Assembly: GCA_016125355.1 (NCBI GenBank)
Contig: WGLX01000010.1
Location: 124,001 to 188,000, forward strand
Length of the DNA stretch: 64,000 bases
Reading direction: 5' to 3'
DNA from: Actinomycetales bacterium
GTDB taxonomy: Bacteria > Actinomycetota > Actinomycetes > S36-B12
This document shows positions 20,291-28,880 of the stretch, in pieces. Below the pieces are notes generated by a model. It did not search any database. It was not told the DNA's origin and saw only the letters and a list, made by a program, of their open reading frames with translations. Position 1 is the first letter of the stretch; every line of letters starts with the position of its first letter. The position numbers and the translations under genes are program-made.

Positions 20291-20382
20291 ACGAGTTGAA
20301 CCGCTTCCCGGTTCAAATAGTTCACAAATCGGACAATCCGTCCGCGACATGACGATTTGAACCGGGAAGCGGTTCAACTCGT
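20291..20382. repeat. perfect 28-bp inverted repeat between rbpA and pgl
   Basis: Two 28-bp arms (20291-20318 and 20355-20382) are exact reverse complements separated by 36 bases. Each arm also holds a smaller dyad, TTGAACCG-N5-CGGTTCAA, so the RNA could fold as one long stem or as two hairpins. It fills the gap between the convergent rbpA and pgl genes, where a bidirectional terminator would be expected, but there is no T-rich tract next to either hairpin. No transposase or target duplication is seen. Confidence 0.9.
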
Positions 20383-20392
20383 TTGGGGGAGG

Positions 20393-21169
20393 TCAGGCGC
20401 CGGGTCGGCCCAGGTCGGCCGGCAGTTCGCCTGCCGCAGCCTCATCGAGCAGGAACAGGGTGCGCTCACGACCGCGGACACCCGAAGCCGGCACCTCGAA
20501 CCGTCCCACGCCCTCGGTGAGTGCCATGCGGATCGCGTGCGCCTTGGCCTCACCCGAGGCGAGCACCCACACCTGCCGGGCCGCGTTGATGGAGTCGAAG
20601 CTGAGGCTGATGCGGGTGGGCGGCGGCTTCGGGGCACCCCGTACCCCGACGACGGGACGCGTGTCGTGGAGCGCCGGATTCTCGGGGAACAGGGAGGCCA
20701 CGTGGGCGTCCGGGCCGATGCCGAGCATGAGCACATCCATGGACGGAACGGGGGCGTGGTCCTCGGGTCGCGCGAAGCCGCCCAGCTCCGTCGCGTAGGA
20801 CTCGGCGGCGCGTTCCAGGTCGCCCTCGGACCGATCCGGGCCCGGGATGGCGTGCACGTGATCCGGGGGGACGCTGATGCGGTCCAGGAGAGCAGCCCGG
20901 GCTGACGTCTCGTTGCGCTCGGGATCGCCCTGCGGCAGATAGCGCTCATCGCCCCACCAGATGTGGACAGCGCCCCAGTCCACCGCCTCGCGACCGCGTC
21001 CGTTGCCGATGGCGGCCAGGACAGCGGTGCCGATGCCGCCGCCTGTGAGGCACAGGTGCGCTATGCCGGCCGATGCGATGGCATCGACGAGGGTGGTCAC
21101 CGTGCGACCGGCGGCCGCGTCCGCCAGTGACTCGGCGTCCGCGTGGCGCAGGACATCCACCGGGCTCAT
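20393..21169 (-). CDS. pgl: 6-phosphogluconolactonase
   Basis: Pgl hydrolyses 6-phosphogluconolactone in the oxidative pentose phosphate pathway. The 258-residue protein belongs to the DevB/SOL family, related to glucosamine-6-phosphate isomerases. It has LCLTGGGIGTAV near residue 40, the WGDERYLP block, DVLMLGIGPDAHVASLFP, and a late region where VLASGEAKAHAI matches the family. It is the last gene of the tkt-tal-zwf-opcA-pgl operon and overlaps opcA by four bases. It ends close to the long inverted repeat. Confidence 0.94.
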   Translation of the reverse strand: MSPVDVLRHADAESLADAAAGRTVTTLVDAIASAGIAHLCLTGGGIGTAVLAAIGNGRGREAVDWGAVHIWWGDERYLPQGDPERNETSARAALLDRISVPPDHVHAIPGPDRSEGDLERAAESYATELGGFARPEDHAPVPSMDVLMLGIGPDAHVASLFPENPALHDTRPVVGVRGAPKPPPTRISLSFDSINAARQVWVLASGEAKAHAIRMALTEGVGRFEVPASGVRGRERTLFLLDEAAAGELPADLGRPGA

Positions 21170-22065
21170 GCGTCGGGCACCAGCTTGAGGACCTCGCCGA
21201 AGAGCTCGTCCGGATCCAGCCGCCGCAGCTCCTCACTGAGCAGCTCGGCCAGGTTGCGCCGATGGATCGCGATGCGGGCATCGGGGAAGCCTGGCCGGGA
21301 CAGGTGCCCCTCCGCCTCGCCGTCGCGCGCCGCGACGAGGTCGCCCTCGGGAGTGGTCAGCCGCACCTCGCTGATCCCGGGGGCCGTCGAGACCTCCAAG
21401 GACACCGGCACCTTCAGCGTGTGGTGCAGCCACAGCTTCAGCAGGAGGGCGCTGGGATTGCCGTCCTCCGCGTGGACACTGGCCGAGGTGATGTGCCCGT
21501 AGGGGCGATCCAGCATCGAGGCGAGCACCGTGCGCCACGGCGTCAGCCGAGTCCAGGTCAGGTCGGTGTCCCCGGGACGGTAGCCGTCGCGGCGACGGCG
21601 CAACTCGCCGACGGGATCCTCCGCCGTGGCCGCGTCGGTGATGCGCCGCTGGGCGTGGCGCCCGATGGGATCGGCGTCGGGCACATCGGGGCTCTCATGC
21701 GGCCAGTAGGCGATGACCGGCGTATCGCTCAGCAAGAGCGGGATGGCCACGGAGTTGGCATGCTCCGCCCGGTCGCCCCGCAGCCGGATGACGGCCACCT
21801 CTCCCGGGCCGTCATCGCCGCCCACGGACACCTCGGCGTCGATGCGCGACGGTTTCGAGCTCGCCCGCGGGATCAGCGTGACGATCCGCATGGGGTGCTG
21901 GCGGGCGGCATGGACGGCCGCCGCCGTGGCGTCCGCCTGGGTCTCCTCGTCCGAGAGGATCAGGAGGGTCAGCACCATGCCGGTGGCCGGGGAGCCCATC
22001 CGATGGCGCTCCGCCGCGATGGCGGCCGCCACGGCACCCCCGCTGGTGTCTTCAAGGCGGATCAT
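21166..22065 (-). CDS. opcA: OpcA, glucose-6-phosphate dehydrogenase assembly protein
   Basis: OpcA-family proteins associate with Zwf; in cyanobacteria OpcA activates G6PDH in a redox-dependent way, and most Actinobacteria have a homologue beside zwf. The 299-residue protein has the TGMVLTLLIL region, the PVIAYWPHE motif and the TWTRLTPWRTVLASMLD block typical of the family. I chose ATG 22065 because it forms an ATGA overlap with zwf and follows GGAGGAG; a GTG four codons upstream has no better site. It overlaps pgl by four bases at its end. No cysteines for redox control are visible. Confidence 0.93.
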   Translation of the reverse strand: MIRLEDTSGGAVAAAIAAERHRMGSPATGMVLTLLILSDEETQADATAAAVHAARQHPMRIVTLIPRASSKPSRIDAEVSVGGDDGPGEVAVIRLRGDRAEHANSVAIPLLLSDTPVIAYWPHESPDVPDADPIGRHAQRRITDAATAEDPVGELRRRRDGYRPGDTDLTWTRLTPWRTVLASMLDRPYGHITSASVHAEDGNPSALLLKLWLHHTLKVPVSLEVSTAPGISEVRLTTPEGDLVAARDGEAEGHLSRPGFPDARIAIHRRNLAELLSEELRRLDPDELFGEVLKLVPDA

Positions 22066-23609
22066 GGTCTCCTCCACATCCGGCCGTCGCGGGCGATCAT
22101 GTCGTAGGACGACTCGGGGCCCCAGCCACCGGACGCGTACTGCTCCGGTCGGCCGTGGTCGGCCCAGTAGTCGAGGACGGGATCCAGGATCTGCCAGGCG
22201 ATCTCGACCTCCTCCCGACGCGGGAACAGGGGCGGATCGCCGAGCAGGACGTCGAGGATGAGGCGCTCGTACGCCTCAGGACTGCTGTCGACGAAGGACT
22301 CGCCGTACTGGAAGTCCATGTTCACGTCGCGGACCTGGCCGGTGGTGGTGTTCGGGACCTTGGAGCCGAAGCGCACCGTGATGCCCTCGTCCGGCTGGAT
22401 CCGGAACACGAAGGCGTTGTTGCCGAGTTCCTGGATCATCGACTCGCTGAAGGGCAGGTGCGGCGCCCGCTTGAACACCACGGCCACCTCGGTGACCCGA
22501 CGGCCCAGCCGCTTGCCGGTGCGCAGGTAGAACGGCACGCCGGCCCAGCGTCGGTTGTCGATGTCGACCCGCATAGCCGCGTACGTCTCCGTGGCGCTCT
22601 CGGGGGAGACGCCGTCCTCCTCGAGGTAGCCCCGGACCGGCAGGCCACCTTGCCAGCCCTCGGCGTACTGGCCCCGGCTGGAGTGCTTGCCGATCTCGCG
22701 GGGCAGGGTGACCGCGCGCAGGACCTTCTCCTTCTCGATCCGCACATCGCCCGGGGTCAGCGTGAGGGGCTCCTCCATGGCGGTCAGCGCGAGCAGCTGG
22801 AGGAGGTGGTTCTGGATGACGTCGCGGGCCGCCCCGATCCCGTCGTAGTAGCCGGCCCGACCGGCGATACCGATGTCCTCGGCCATCGTGATCTGGACAT
22901 TGTCGACGTAGTGGGCATTCCAGAGCGGCTCGAACATGGTGTTGGCGAAGCGGACGGCCAGGATGTTCTGGACGGTCTCCTTGCCGAGGTAGTGGTCGAT
23001 GCGGAACACGGCACCGGGCGGGAACACCGAGTCGACGAGATCGTTCAGCGCGATCGCGGATTCGAGGTCGTGCCCAAACGGCTTCTCGATGACGACGCGC
23101 CGCCAGCGATCGGGATGATCCTCAGCCAGCCCCGACGCCTTGAGGTTCTCGAGGACGACGGGGAACAGCCCGGGCGGGATGGACAGGTAGAACGCGTGGT
23201 TGCCCCCCGTGCCCCTCGTCGCGTCGAGGTCGTCCACGACGCCCTTGAGCCGGGCGTAGGCATCCGCATCGCCAAGGTCGCCTTCGACGAACCGGATGCC
23301 CTCGGACAGCTGCTTCCACACCTCCTCCCGAAACGGGGTGCGGGAGTGCTCGCGAACCGAGTCGTGGACCAGCTGTGCGAAGTCCTCGTCCTCCCAGTCC
23401 CGGCGCGCGAAGCCGACGAGGGCGAAGCCCGGCGGCAGCAGTCCCCGATTGGCCAGGTCGTAGATGGCCGGCATGACCTTCTTGCGGGAGAGGTCTCCCG
23501 TGACCCCGAACAGGACGATGCCGCACGGCCCGGCCACGCGGGGCACCCGCTGATCGAGGGTGCTCCGCAGGGGGTTCTCGAGGCGGTGCTCCGGACGGAT
23601 GCGGCTCAT
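22062..23609 (-). CDS. zwf: glucose-6-phosphate 1-dehydrogenase
   Basis: Zwf oxidises glucose 6-phosphate to the lactone and supplies NADPH. The 515-residue protein has the coenzyme site GVTGDLSRKK (35-44), EKPFGHD (176-182) and the catalytic block RIDHYLGKE (203-211), in which the His-x2-Gly-Lys arrangement holds the substrate. Length is standard. ATG 23609 forms an ATGA overlap with the tal stop; in-frame codons further upstream lie in tal and encode an unlikely arginine run. The operon order zwf-opcA-pgl puts lactone formation and hydrolysis together. Confidence 0.97.
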   Translation of the reverse strand: MSRIRPEHRLENPLRSTLDQRVPRVAGPCGIVLFGVTGDLSRKKVMPAIYDLANRGLLPPGFALVGFARRDWEDEDFAQLVHDSVREHSRTPFREEVWKQLSEGIRFVEGDLGDADAYARLKGVVDDLDATRGTGGNHAFYLSIPPGLFPVVLENLKASGLAEDHPDRWRRVVIEKPFGHDLESAIALNDLVDSVFPPGAVFRIDHYLGKETVQNILAVRFANTMFEPLWNAHYVDNVQITMAEDIGIAGRAGYYDGIGAARDVIQNHLLQLLALTAMEEPLTLTPGDVRIEKEKVLRAVTLPREIGKHSSRGQYAEGWQGGLPVRGYLEEDGVSPESATETYAAMRVDIDNRRWAGVPFYLRTGKRLGRRVTEVAVVFKRAPHLPFSESMIQELGNNAFVFRIQPDEGITVRFGSKVPNTTTGQVRDVNMDFQYGESFVDSSPEAYERLILDVLLGDPPLFPRREEVEIAWQILDPVLDYWADHGRPEQYASGGWGPESSYDMIARDGRMWRRP

Positions 23610-24718
23610 GCGGTCAGCCCGGCGGCGTCGGCGACGGTCTGCCGGAGCTCCTCCCACGACGTGATGAACTTCTCGACACCCTCGCGCTCGAGGACGTCGA
23701 ACACGTCCTCGGCATCGATGCCGACGGCCCGCAGCCGCTCCCAGGCGGCGTCCGCGGCGGGTCCGGTGCCGTCGAGGGTGTTGCCCCGGATCACGCCCGA
23801 CTCAGCCACCACGTCGAGCGTGGACTGCGGCATCGTGTTGACGCAGCCCGGCGCGACCAGCTCGACGACGTACCGGGTGGGCTCGTAGGCGGGGTTCTTG
23901 ACACTCGTCGACGCCCACAGCGGCCGCTGGACGTGGGCGCCTGCGTCGGCCAGCGCCGCCCAGTCTGCCGAGGCCGTCAGGTCGAGGTGGTCCCGCCAGA
24001 CCTTTCGCGCCGTGGCGATCGCCGCCGTCCCGCGGAGCGCGAGGGCCTCGTCGGTGCCGATGGCCTCGAGCCGGTCGTCGACCTCCGTGTCGATGCGGCT
24101 GAGGAAGAAGCTGGCGACCGAACGGATGGTCGACAGGTCATGTCCCCGCTCGGCGGCCAGCCGCACACCCGCCTCGTACGCGGCCACCACGGCGGCATAG
24201 CGCTCCACGGAGAAGATCAGCGTCACGTTGACGCTGATCCCCGAGCCGATGACCTCGGTGATCGCAGGCAGCCCTTCCAGGGTGGCGGGAATCTTGATGA
24301 GCGCGTTGGGGCGATCGACGATCGACCACAGCTCCTTCGCCTGCGCGATCGTCCCGTCGGTGTCGTGCGCAAGCCGCGGGTCGACCTCGATGGACACCCG
24401 GCCGTCGAGTCCGCCGGTCCCGCTCCAGACCGGCGTGAAGACGTCGCAGGCGGCCCGCACGTCGTCGGTGGTCAGTCGCTGGATGATCGTGTCGACGTCG
24501 GCACCCTCGGCAGCGAGCGCGTCGAGCTGCTGGGCGTAGCTGGCGGCGCCCGAGGAGATGGCGTTGTTGAAGATCGTGGGGTTGGAGGTCACGCCCGACA
24601 GCGAGAAGTCTTCGATGAGGGCGCTGAGGTTGCCGGTCTCGATGCGCTCACGGCTCAGGTCGTCGAGCCAGATGGAGACGCCGGCGTCGGAGAGGTCCTT
24701 GAGGTTCGGGTTGGTCAT
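23606..24718 (-). CDS. tal: transaldolase
   Basis: Transaldolase moves a dihydroxyacetone unit between sugar phosphates in the non-oxidative pentose phosphate pathway. The 370-residue protein is of the longer actinobacterial class. It has GVTSNPTIF (42-50), the VSIEVDPRLAHDT block, and the Schiff-base lysine Lys142 in NALIKIPAT. A strong GAGGAGG site precedes ATG 24718, which lies 14 bases after the tkt stop. Its end overlaps zwf by four bases. Confidence 0.96.
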   Translation of the reverse strand: MTNPNLKDLSDAGVSIWLDDLSRERIETGNLSALIEDFSLSGVTSNPTIFNNAISSGAASYAQQLDALAAEGADVDTIIQRLTTDDVRAACDVFTPVWSGTGGLDGRVSIEVDPRLAHDTDGTIAQAKELWSIVDRPNALIKIPATLEGLPAITEVIGSGISVNVTLIFSVERYAAVVAAYEAGVRLAAERGHDLSTIRSVASFFLSRIDTEVDDRLEAIGTDEALALRGTAAIATARKVWRDHLDLTASADWAALADAGAHVQRPLWASTSVKNPAYEPTRYVVELVAPGCVNTMPQSTLDVVAESGVIRGNTLDGTGPAADAAWERLRAVGIDAEDVFDVLEREGVEKFITSWEELRQTVADAAGLTA

Positions 24719-24732
24719 GGGTTCCTCCTCAC

Positions 24733-26823
24733 TCAGCCACGGCCCACGGAGGTGATGCTCTCCTGGGCCGCGGCGACGATGGATTCCGTGGTGATGCCGA
24801 ACTCCCGGAAGAGCACGTCGTACGCAGCGCTGGCCCCGAAGTGATCCAGGCCGATGACCCGGCCGTGGTCGCCCACGTACCGGTACCAGCCCAGGGTCGC
24901 GCCGGCCTCGATGGCGACGCGCGCCCGGACGGACGGGAGCAGCACGGAGTCACGGTATGCCGGCTCCTGCGCATCGAACCACTCCAGGCACGGCATGGAG
25001 AGGACGCGGACGCCGATGCCCTGCGCCTCCAGCTGGGCCGCCGCCGAGAGCGCGAGGGACACCTCCGAGCCGGTCGCCAGCAGGAGGACCTGAGGCTGGT
25101 CCGAGTCGCTGACCACGTAGCCGCCCCGCTGCACCCCGGACAGGACGTCGTCGACGTCGGTGCCGAGGACGGGGACGTTCTGGCGGGTGAGCACCAGCCC
25201 GACCGGGTCCCGTCGATGGAGGATGGCGCGCCACGCGGCGGCGGTCTCGTTGGCGTCCGCCGGGCGCACCACGCTGAGGCCCGGGATGGCGCGGAGTGCC
25301 CAGAGGTGCTCCACCGGCTGGTGGGTCGGGCCATCCTCGCCGAGGCCGATCGAATCATGCGTCCACACGAAGGTGACGGCGGTGTCCATGAGGGCGGACA
25401 GGCGCACGGCACCGCGCATGTAGTCGGAGAAGACCAGGAACGTGCCGCCGAACGGCCGCGTGAGCCCGTCGAGGGCGATGCCGTTGAGGATCCCGCCCAT
25501 GGCGTGCTCCCGGATGCCGAAGTGCATGACTCGGCCGTAGGGAGAGGAGTTGGGGGCAGGATTGCCCACCGGGAGGAAGCTCGGGGCCCCCTCGATGGTG
25601 GTGTTGTTCGACTCGGCCAGGTCGGCCGAGCCGCCCCACAACTCGGGCATGACCTCCGCGTAGGCGTTGATGACCTCGCCGGAGGCCTTGCGCGTCGAGA
25701 TGGAGGCACCCGGCTCGTAGGTGGGCATGGCCGCGTCGAACCCCTGGGGCAGCTCCCGCGCGACCAGGCGGTCGAGGAGGGAGGCGTTCGGCGCGTGGGC
25801 GGCCCGCCAGGCGTCGAAGCCCTCGTCCCACCTCGTGCGATCGGAGTCGACCCGGTGGCGCAGATTCGCGCGCACCCGGTCGAGGAGGTCCGCCGGGAAG
25901 ACGAAGTGTGCATCGGGATCGAGCCCGAGCACCTCCTTCGTGGCTCGAACCTCGGGCTCGCCGAGGGCCGACCCGTGGATCTTCCCGGTGTTCTGCAGGT
26001 GCGGCGACGGCCAGCCGATGGTGCTGCGCACGCGGATGAACGTGGGACGGTGCCGCTCCTCGACGGCCTTCTGGATCGCGGCGTACACGCCGGGCACGTC
26101 GATGGAGCCGTCCTCGTTCATGTCGACGGCGTGGGTTGCCCAGCCGTACGCGCGGTAGCGCTCCGTGATGTCCTCGTGGAACGCGATCTCCGTGTCGCCC
26201 TCGATGGAGATGTGGTTGTCGTCGTAGAGGACGACGAGTCGGTGCAGCTTCTGCAGGCCCGCCAGCGAGGAGGCCTCCGACGTGATGCCCTCCTCCATGT
26301 CGCCGTCGCCGACGATGCACCAGACGCGATGATCGAACGGGCTCTGGCCGTCGGGAGTGTCCGGATCGAACAGGCCACGCTCGTAGCGCGCGCCCATAGC
26401 CATGCCCACGGCGTTGGCGAGACCCTGGCCCAGCGGACCGGTGGTCGTCTCGACACCCACGGTGTGGCCGTGCTCGGGATGTCCCGGGGTGCGACTGCCC
26501 CAGGTCCGGAAGGACTCGAGGTCGGTCATCGTCAAGCCGTAGTCCGAGAGGAACAGCTGCATGTACAGCGTCAGACTGGTGTGGCCGGCGGACAGCACGA
26601 AGCGGTCCCGCCCGAGCCACGACGGGTCCCGGGGGTCGTGCCGCATGATCTTCTGGAACAACAGGTAGGCGACGGGTGCGAGCGACATCGCCGTGCCGGG
26701 GTGGCCGTTGCCTACCCGCTGGACGGCGTCCATGGCCAGGGCCCGCAGGTAGGTGACGGCGTGATCGTCGTCCTCAGTCCAGTCGAGCGCGGGCAGATGG
26801 TCGGGGGAGGAAGCGGAGGCCAT
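24733..26823 (-). CDS. tkt: transketolase
   Basis: Transketolase moves two-carbon units using thiamine diphosphate and Mg2+. The 696-residue protein has the N-terminal GNGHPG motif, the SAGHTSLTLYMQLFL block, ThDP-binding GDGDMEEG followed about 20 residues later by DDN, and in the second half GIREHAMGGILNGIAL, the cofactor-contacting glutamate region. It heads the pentose phosphate operon on the minus strand, divergent from ctaB. A TAGGGT box six bases before ATG 26823 predicts a leaderless message for the whole operon. Confidence 0.97.
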   Translation of the reverse strand: MASASSPDHLPALDWTEDDDHAVTYLRALAMDAVQRVGNGHPGTAMSLAPVAYLLFQKIMRHDPRDPSWLGRDRFVLSAGHTSLTLYMQLFLSDYGLTMTDLESFRTWGSRTPGHPEHGHTVGVETTTGPLGQGLANAVGMAMGARYERGLFDPDTPDGQSPFDHRVWCIVGDGDMEEGITSEASSLAGLQKLHRLVVLYDDNHISIEGDTEIAFHEDITERYRAYGWATHAVDMNEDGSIDVPGVYAAIQKAVEERHRPTFIRVRSTIGWPSPHLQNTGKIHGSALGEPEVRATKEVLGLDPDAHFVFPADLLDRVRANLRHRVDSDRTRWDEGFDAWRAAHAPNASLLDRLVARELPQGFDAAMPTYEPGASISTRKASGEVINAYAEVMPELWGGSADLAESNNTTIEGAPSFLPVGNPAPNSSPYGRVMHFGIREHAMGGILNGIALDGLTRPFGGTFLVFSDYMRGAVRLSALMDTAVTFVWTHDSIGLGEDGPTHQPVEHLWALRAIPGLSVVRPADANETAAAWRAILHRRDPVGLVLTRQNVPVLGTDVDDVLSGVQRGGYVVSDSDQPQVLLLATGSEVSLALSAAAQLEAQGIGVRVLSMPCLEWFDAQEPAYRDSVLLPSVRARVAIEAGATLGWYRYVGDHGRVIGLDHFGASAAYDVLFREFGITTESIVAAAQESITSVGRG

Positions 26824-26829
26824 GTCCCG

Positions 26830-26835
26830 ACCCTA
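26830..26835 (-). promoter_or_regulatory. leaderless-type -10 box of the tkt operon
   Basis: TAGGGT on the minus strand ends 6 nt before the tkt ATG. It is the predicted promoter of tkt-tal-zwf-opcA-pgl. Confidence 0.65.
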
Positions 26836-26875
26836 GCCAAGGAAGCCGCGTCGCCGCAGGGATGGTTCCTAACGG

Positions 26876-26881
26876 TAGAGT
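26876..26881 (+). promoter_or_regulatory. candidate -10 box of ctaB
   Basis: TAGAGT predicts a start near 26888 and a leader of about 95 nt before ctaB. The leader includes a small GGGC/GCCC hairpin. The two divergent -10 boxes are about 40 bp apart. Confidence 0.45.
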
Positions 26882-26981
26882 GACAGGTGGGAAAACGGGC
26901 CGTGGGCGACGCCACCGGACCTGCAGAATGGGCAGACGCCCATCCGAGCGCACCAGCGTCACGAGCGGACCGAGGAGACAG

Positions 26982-27899
26982 GTGGCCATCGACATGCGGC
27001 CCGAGGGCGCAGTCACGGTCTCGGCACGCCTGCGTGCCCACGTCGCCCTGACCAAACCGCGCATCGTCGAACTGCTCCTGGCGACCGCCATCCCCACAGC
27101 CTTCCTCGCGGCTGGCGGACTGCCGCCCCTCGTGCCGACGCTGGGCGTCCTCGTGGGGGGATCGCTCGCCGCGGGCGCGGCCAACACGTTCAACAGCGTC
27201 TACGACCGCGACATCGATGCCGTCATGCGGCGCACGTTCCACCGCCCCGCCGCCATGGGCATCGTGAGCGTCCGCGCCGGCATCTGGCAGGGCGCCGTCC
27301 TGACGATCGCAAGTGCGGCGGTCCTGTGGCTGACCGCCAACCTGCTCTCCGCGCTCCTCGCCATCGTGGCGATCGTGTTCTACGCCGTCGGCTACACGAT
27401 GCTTCTCAAGAGGCGCACCCCGCAGAACATCGTCTGGGGCGGTGCAGCGGGCTGCATGCCGGTCCTGATCGCGTGGGCGGCGATCACCGGGACGCTCACG
27501 TGGACGCCTGTCGTCCTCTTCCTCATCATCTTCTTCTGGACTCCGCCGCACTACTGGCCGCTGGCCATGCGGTTCCGCGATGACTACGCGGCCGCCGGGG
27601 TGCCGATGCTGCCGGTCGTGCGCACGGACCGGCAGGTCGCGACCAGCATCATCGGGTACTCCTGGGCCATGGTGGCGACGTCACTCGTGCTCATCCCCGT
27701 GGCGCCCATGGGCTGGGTCTACGGCATCGGCGCAGCGGTCCTCGGCATCGCCTTCCTCGCGCAGGCCTACCTGCTCCGCGGGCACATCAACGCTGAGGCC
27801 GCAGATGTCACGAGGATCGCGATGCGGCTCTTCCACGGGTCGATCACGTACCTCGCGCTGCTGTTCCTGCTGGTCGCCCTGGACCCCTTCGTCCTCTAG
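26982..27899 (+). CDS. ctaB: protohaem IX farnesyltransferase (haem O synthase)
   Basis: CtaB adds a farnesyl group to haem B, giving haem O for the terminal oxidases. The 305-residue membrane protein has the prenyltransferase Asp-rich motif in NTFNSVYDRDID, the FHRPA that follows, and the second motif region near DDYAAAGVPMLPVV. About nine hydrophobic segments are visible. I chose GTG 26982, four bases after a GAGGAG site; ATG 26994 is an alternative with too long a spacing. Its stop codon overlaps that of the convergent ctaA gene. The ctaB-tkt divergent arrangement is classical for Actinobacteria. Confidence 0.95.
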   Translation: MAIDMRPEGAVTVSARLRAHVALTKPRIVELLLATAIPTAFLAAGGLPPLVPTLGVLVGGSLAAGAANTFNSVYDRDIDAVMRRTFHRPAAMGIVSVRAGIWQGAVLTIASAAVLWLTANLLSALLAIVAIVFYAVGYTMLLKRRTPQNIVWGGAAGCMPVLIAWAAITGTLTWTPVVLFLIIFFWTPPHYWPLAMRFRDDYAAAGVPMLPVVRTDRQVATSIIGYSWAMVATSLVLIPVAPMGWVYGIGAAVLGIAFLAQAYLLRGHINAEAADVTRIAMRLFHGSITYLALLFLLVALDPFVL

Positions 27900-28855
27900 G
27901 CGCCCGGCCGCAGGCCGCGGGTGCGCAGCGCTGGTGGGATGAACAGCGTGGCGATCCACACGAGGGTCGCGCCGAGGACGTGCAGTCCCACGAGAACCTC
28001 GGGCACCCCGGTGAAGTACTGCACGTAGCCGATCGTCCCCTGGAGGAGCGAGACGATCAGCAGGAGCCACGTGCGGGAGAGCGCGGGCCCGGACGGTCGC
28101 AGGATGCTCAGGGCGACCAGCAGGCCGACGGTCAGGCCGATGAACAGCAGGACCACGTCGGCATGCAGCCACGAGATGGTGCGCGGGTCGATGTCGAGGC
28201 GCTCGGCGGACGCATCGCCACTGTGCGGCCCCGAGCCTGTGACGATCACGCCGAGCACGACGACGGTGGCGCTCACCGCCACCAGCACCCACGACAGGAC
28301 TCGGGCCGGGGCGGGGACGAGCCAGGTGATCGGCCGGTCGCCCTCGTCCCCCGAGCGGGCCACGAGGGCGACCACGCTGGCGATGACGAGCATCGAGAGC
28401 AGCAGGTGGCTGCCGACGGACAGGGGGTGGAGGCCGGTGAGGACGGTGATGCCGCCGAGGACGGCCTGCGCCACGGTGCCCAGCAGGGGAATGAAGGCGA
28501 GCACGAGCAGGACGGGTCGGGCGGGAAGCGCGGCCCGTGCCCGACGCCGACGGTCGAGGAAGGCCGCCAGGATGGCCACGAACGCGAGGACCACGAGGAT
28601 GCCGGTGAGTGTCCGGTTGCCGAACTCGATGAACTTGTGCCATGACTCGGCCTGATCCGACGTGGGGGTGATCGACCCGTCGACGCACTCGGGCCAGGTG
28701 GGGCAGCCGAGGCCCGATTCGCTGATCCGGACGACCGCGCCGGTGACGACGATGCCCGCCTGCGCGACCAGGTTGGCGATGTACACGCCGCGGACCCAGC
28801 GGGGACTGCGACCCGATGCGGAAACCTCAGCCGGTGCGTCGAGCGTGGTGGTCAC
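27896..28855 (-). CDS. ctaA: haem A synthase
   Basis: CtaA (COX15 family) oxidises haem O to haem A for aa3-type cytochrome oxidase. The 319-residue protein has about eight membrane segments. The GAVVRISESGLGCPTWPEC segment holds the conserved cysteine pair, and there are paired haem-ligand histidines (WHKFIEFGNR and later HLLLSML, WLHADVVLLF and LVGLHVLGA). It is convergent with ctaB and shares the CTAG at the stop codons. TAGGGT six bases before GTG 28855 predicts a leaderless transcript. With ctaB and SURF1 nearby it points to an aa3 oxidase encoded elsewhere. Confidence 0.94.
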   Translation of the reverse strand: MTTTLDAPAEVSASGRSPRWVRGVYIANLVAQAGIVVTGAVVRISESGLGCPTWPECVDGSITPTSDQAESWHKFIEFGNRTLTGILVVLAFVAILAAFLDRRRRARAALPARPVLLVLAFIPLLGTVAQAVLGGITVLTGLHPLSVGSHLLLSMLVIASVVALVARSGDEGDRPITWLVPAPARVLSWVLVAVSATVVVLGVIVTGSGPHSGDASAERLDIDPRTISWLHADVVLLFIGLTVGLLVALSILRPSGPALSRTWLLLIVSLLQGTIGYVQYFTGVPEVLVGLHVLGATLVWIATLFIPPALRTRGLRPGA

Positions 28856-28861
28856 GACATC

Positions 28862-28867
28862 ACCCTA
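28862..28867 (-). promoter_or_regulatory. leaderless-type -10 box of ctaA
   Basis: TAGGGT ends 6 nt before GTG 28855 on the minus strand, the same arrangement and hexamer as at tkt. Confidence 0.6.
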
Positions 28868-28880
28868 CGGGCCCGTCGGA

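Noticed and set aside
20291..20382. Inverted repeat as a tRNA fragment or attachment site
   Set aside because: GGTTCAAAT resembles a T-loop, but there is no acceptor stem or anticodon arm and no integrase nearby.
26862..26981. Longer ctaB start
   Set aside because: The extra residues are arginine-rich and unlike haem O synthases; a GAGGAG site favours GTG 26982.
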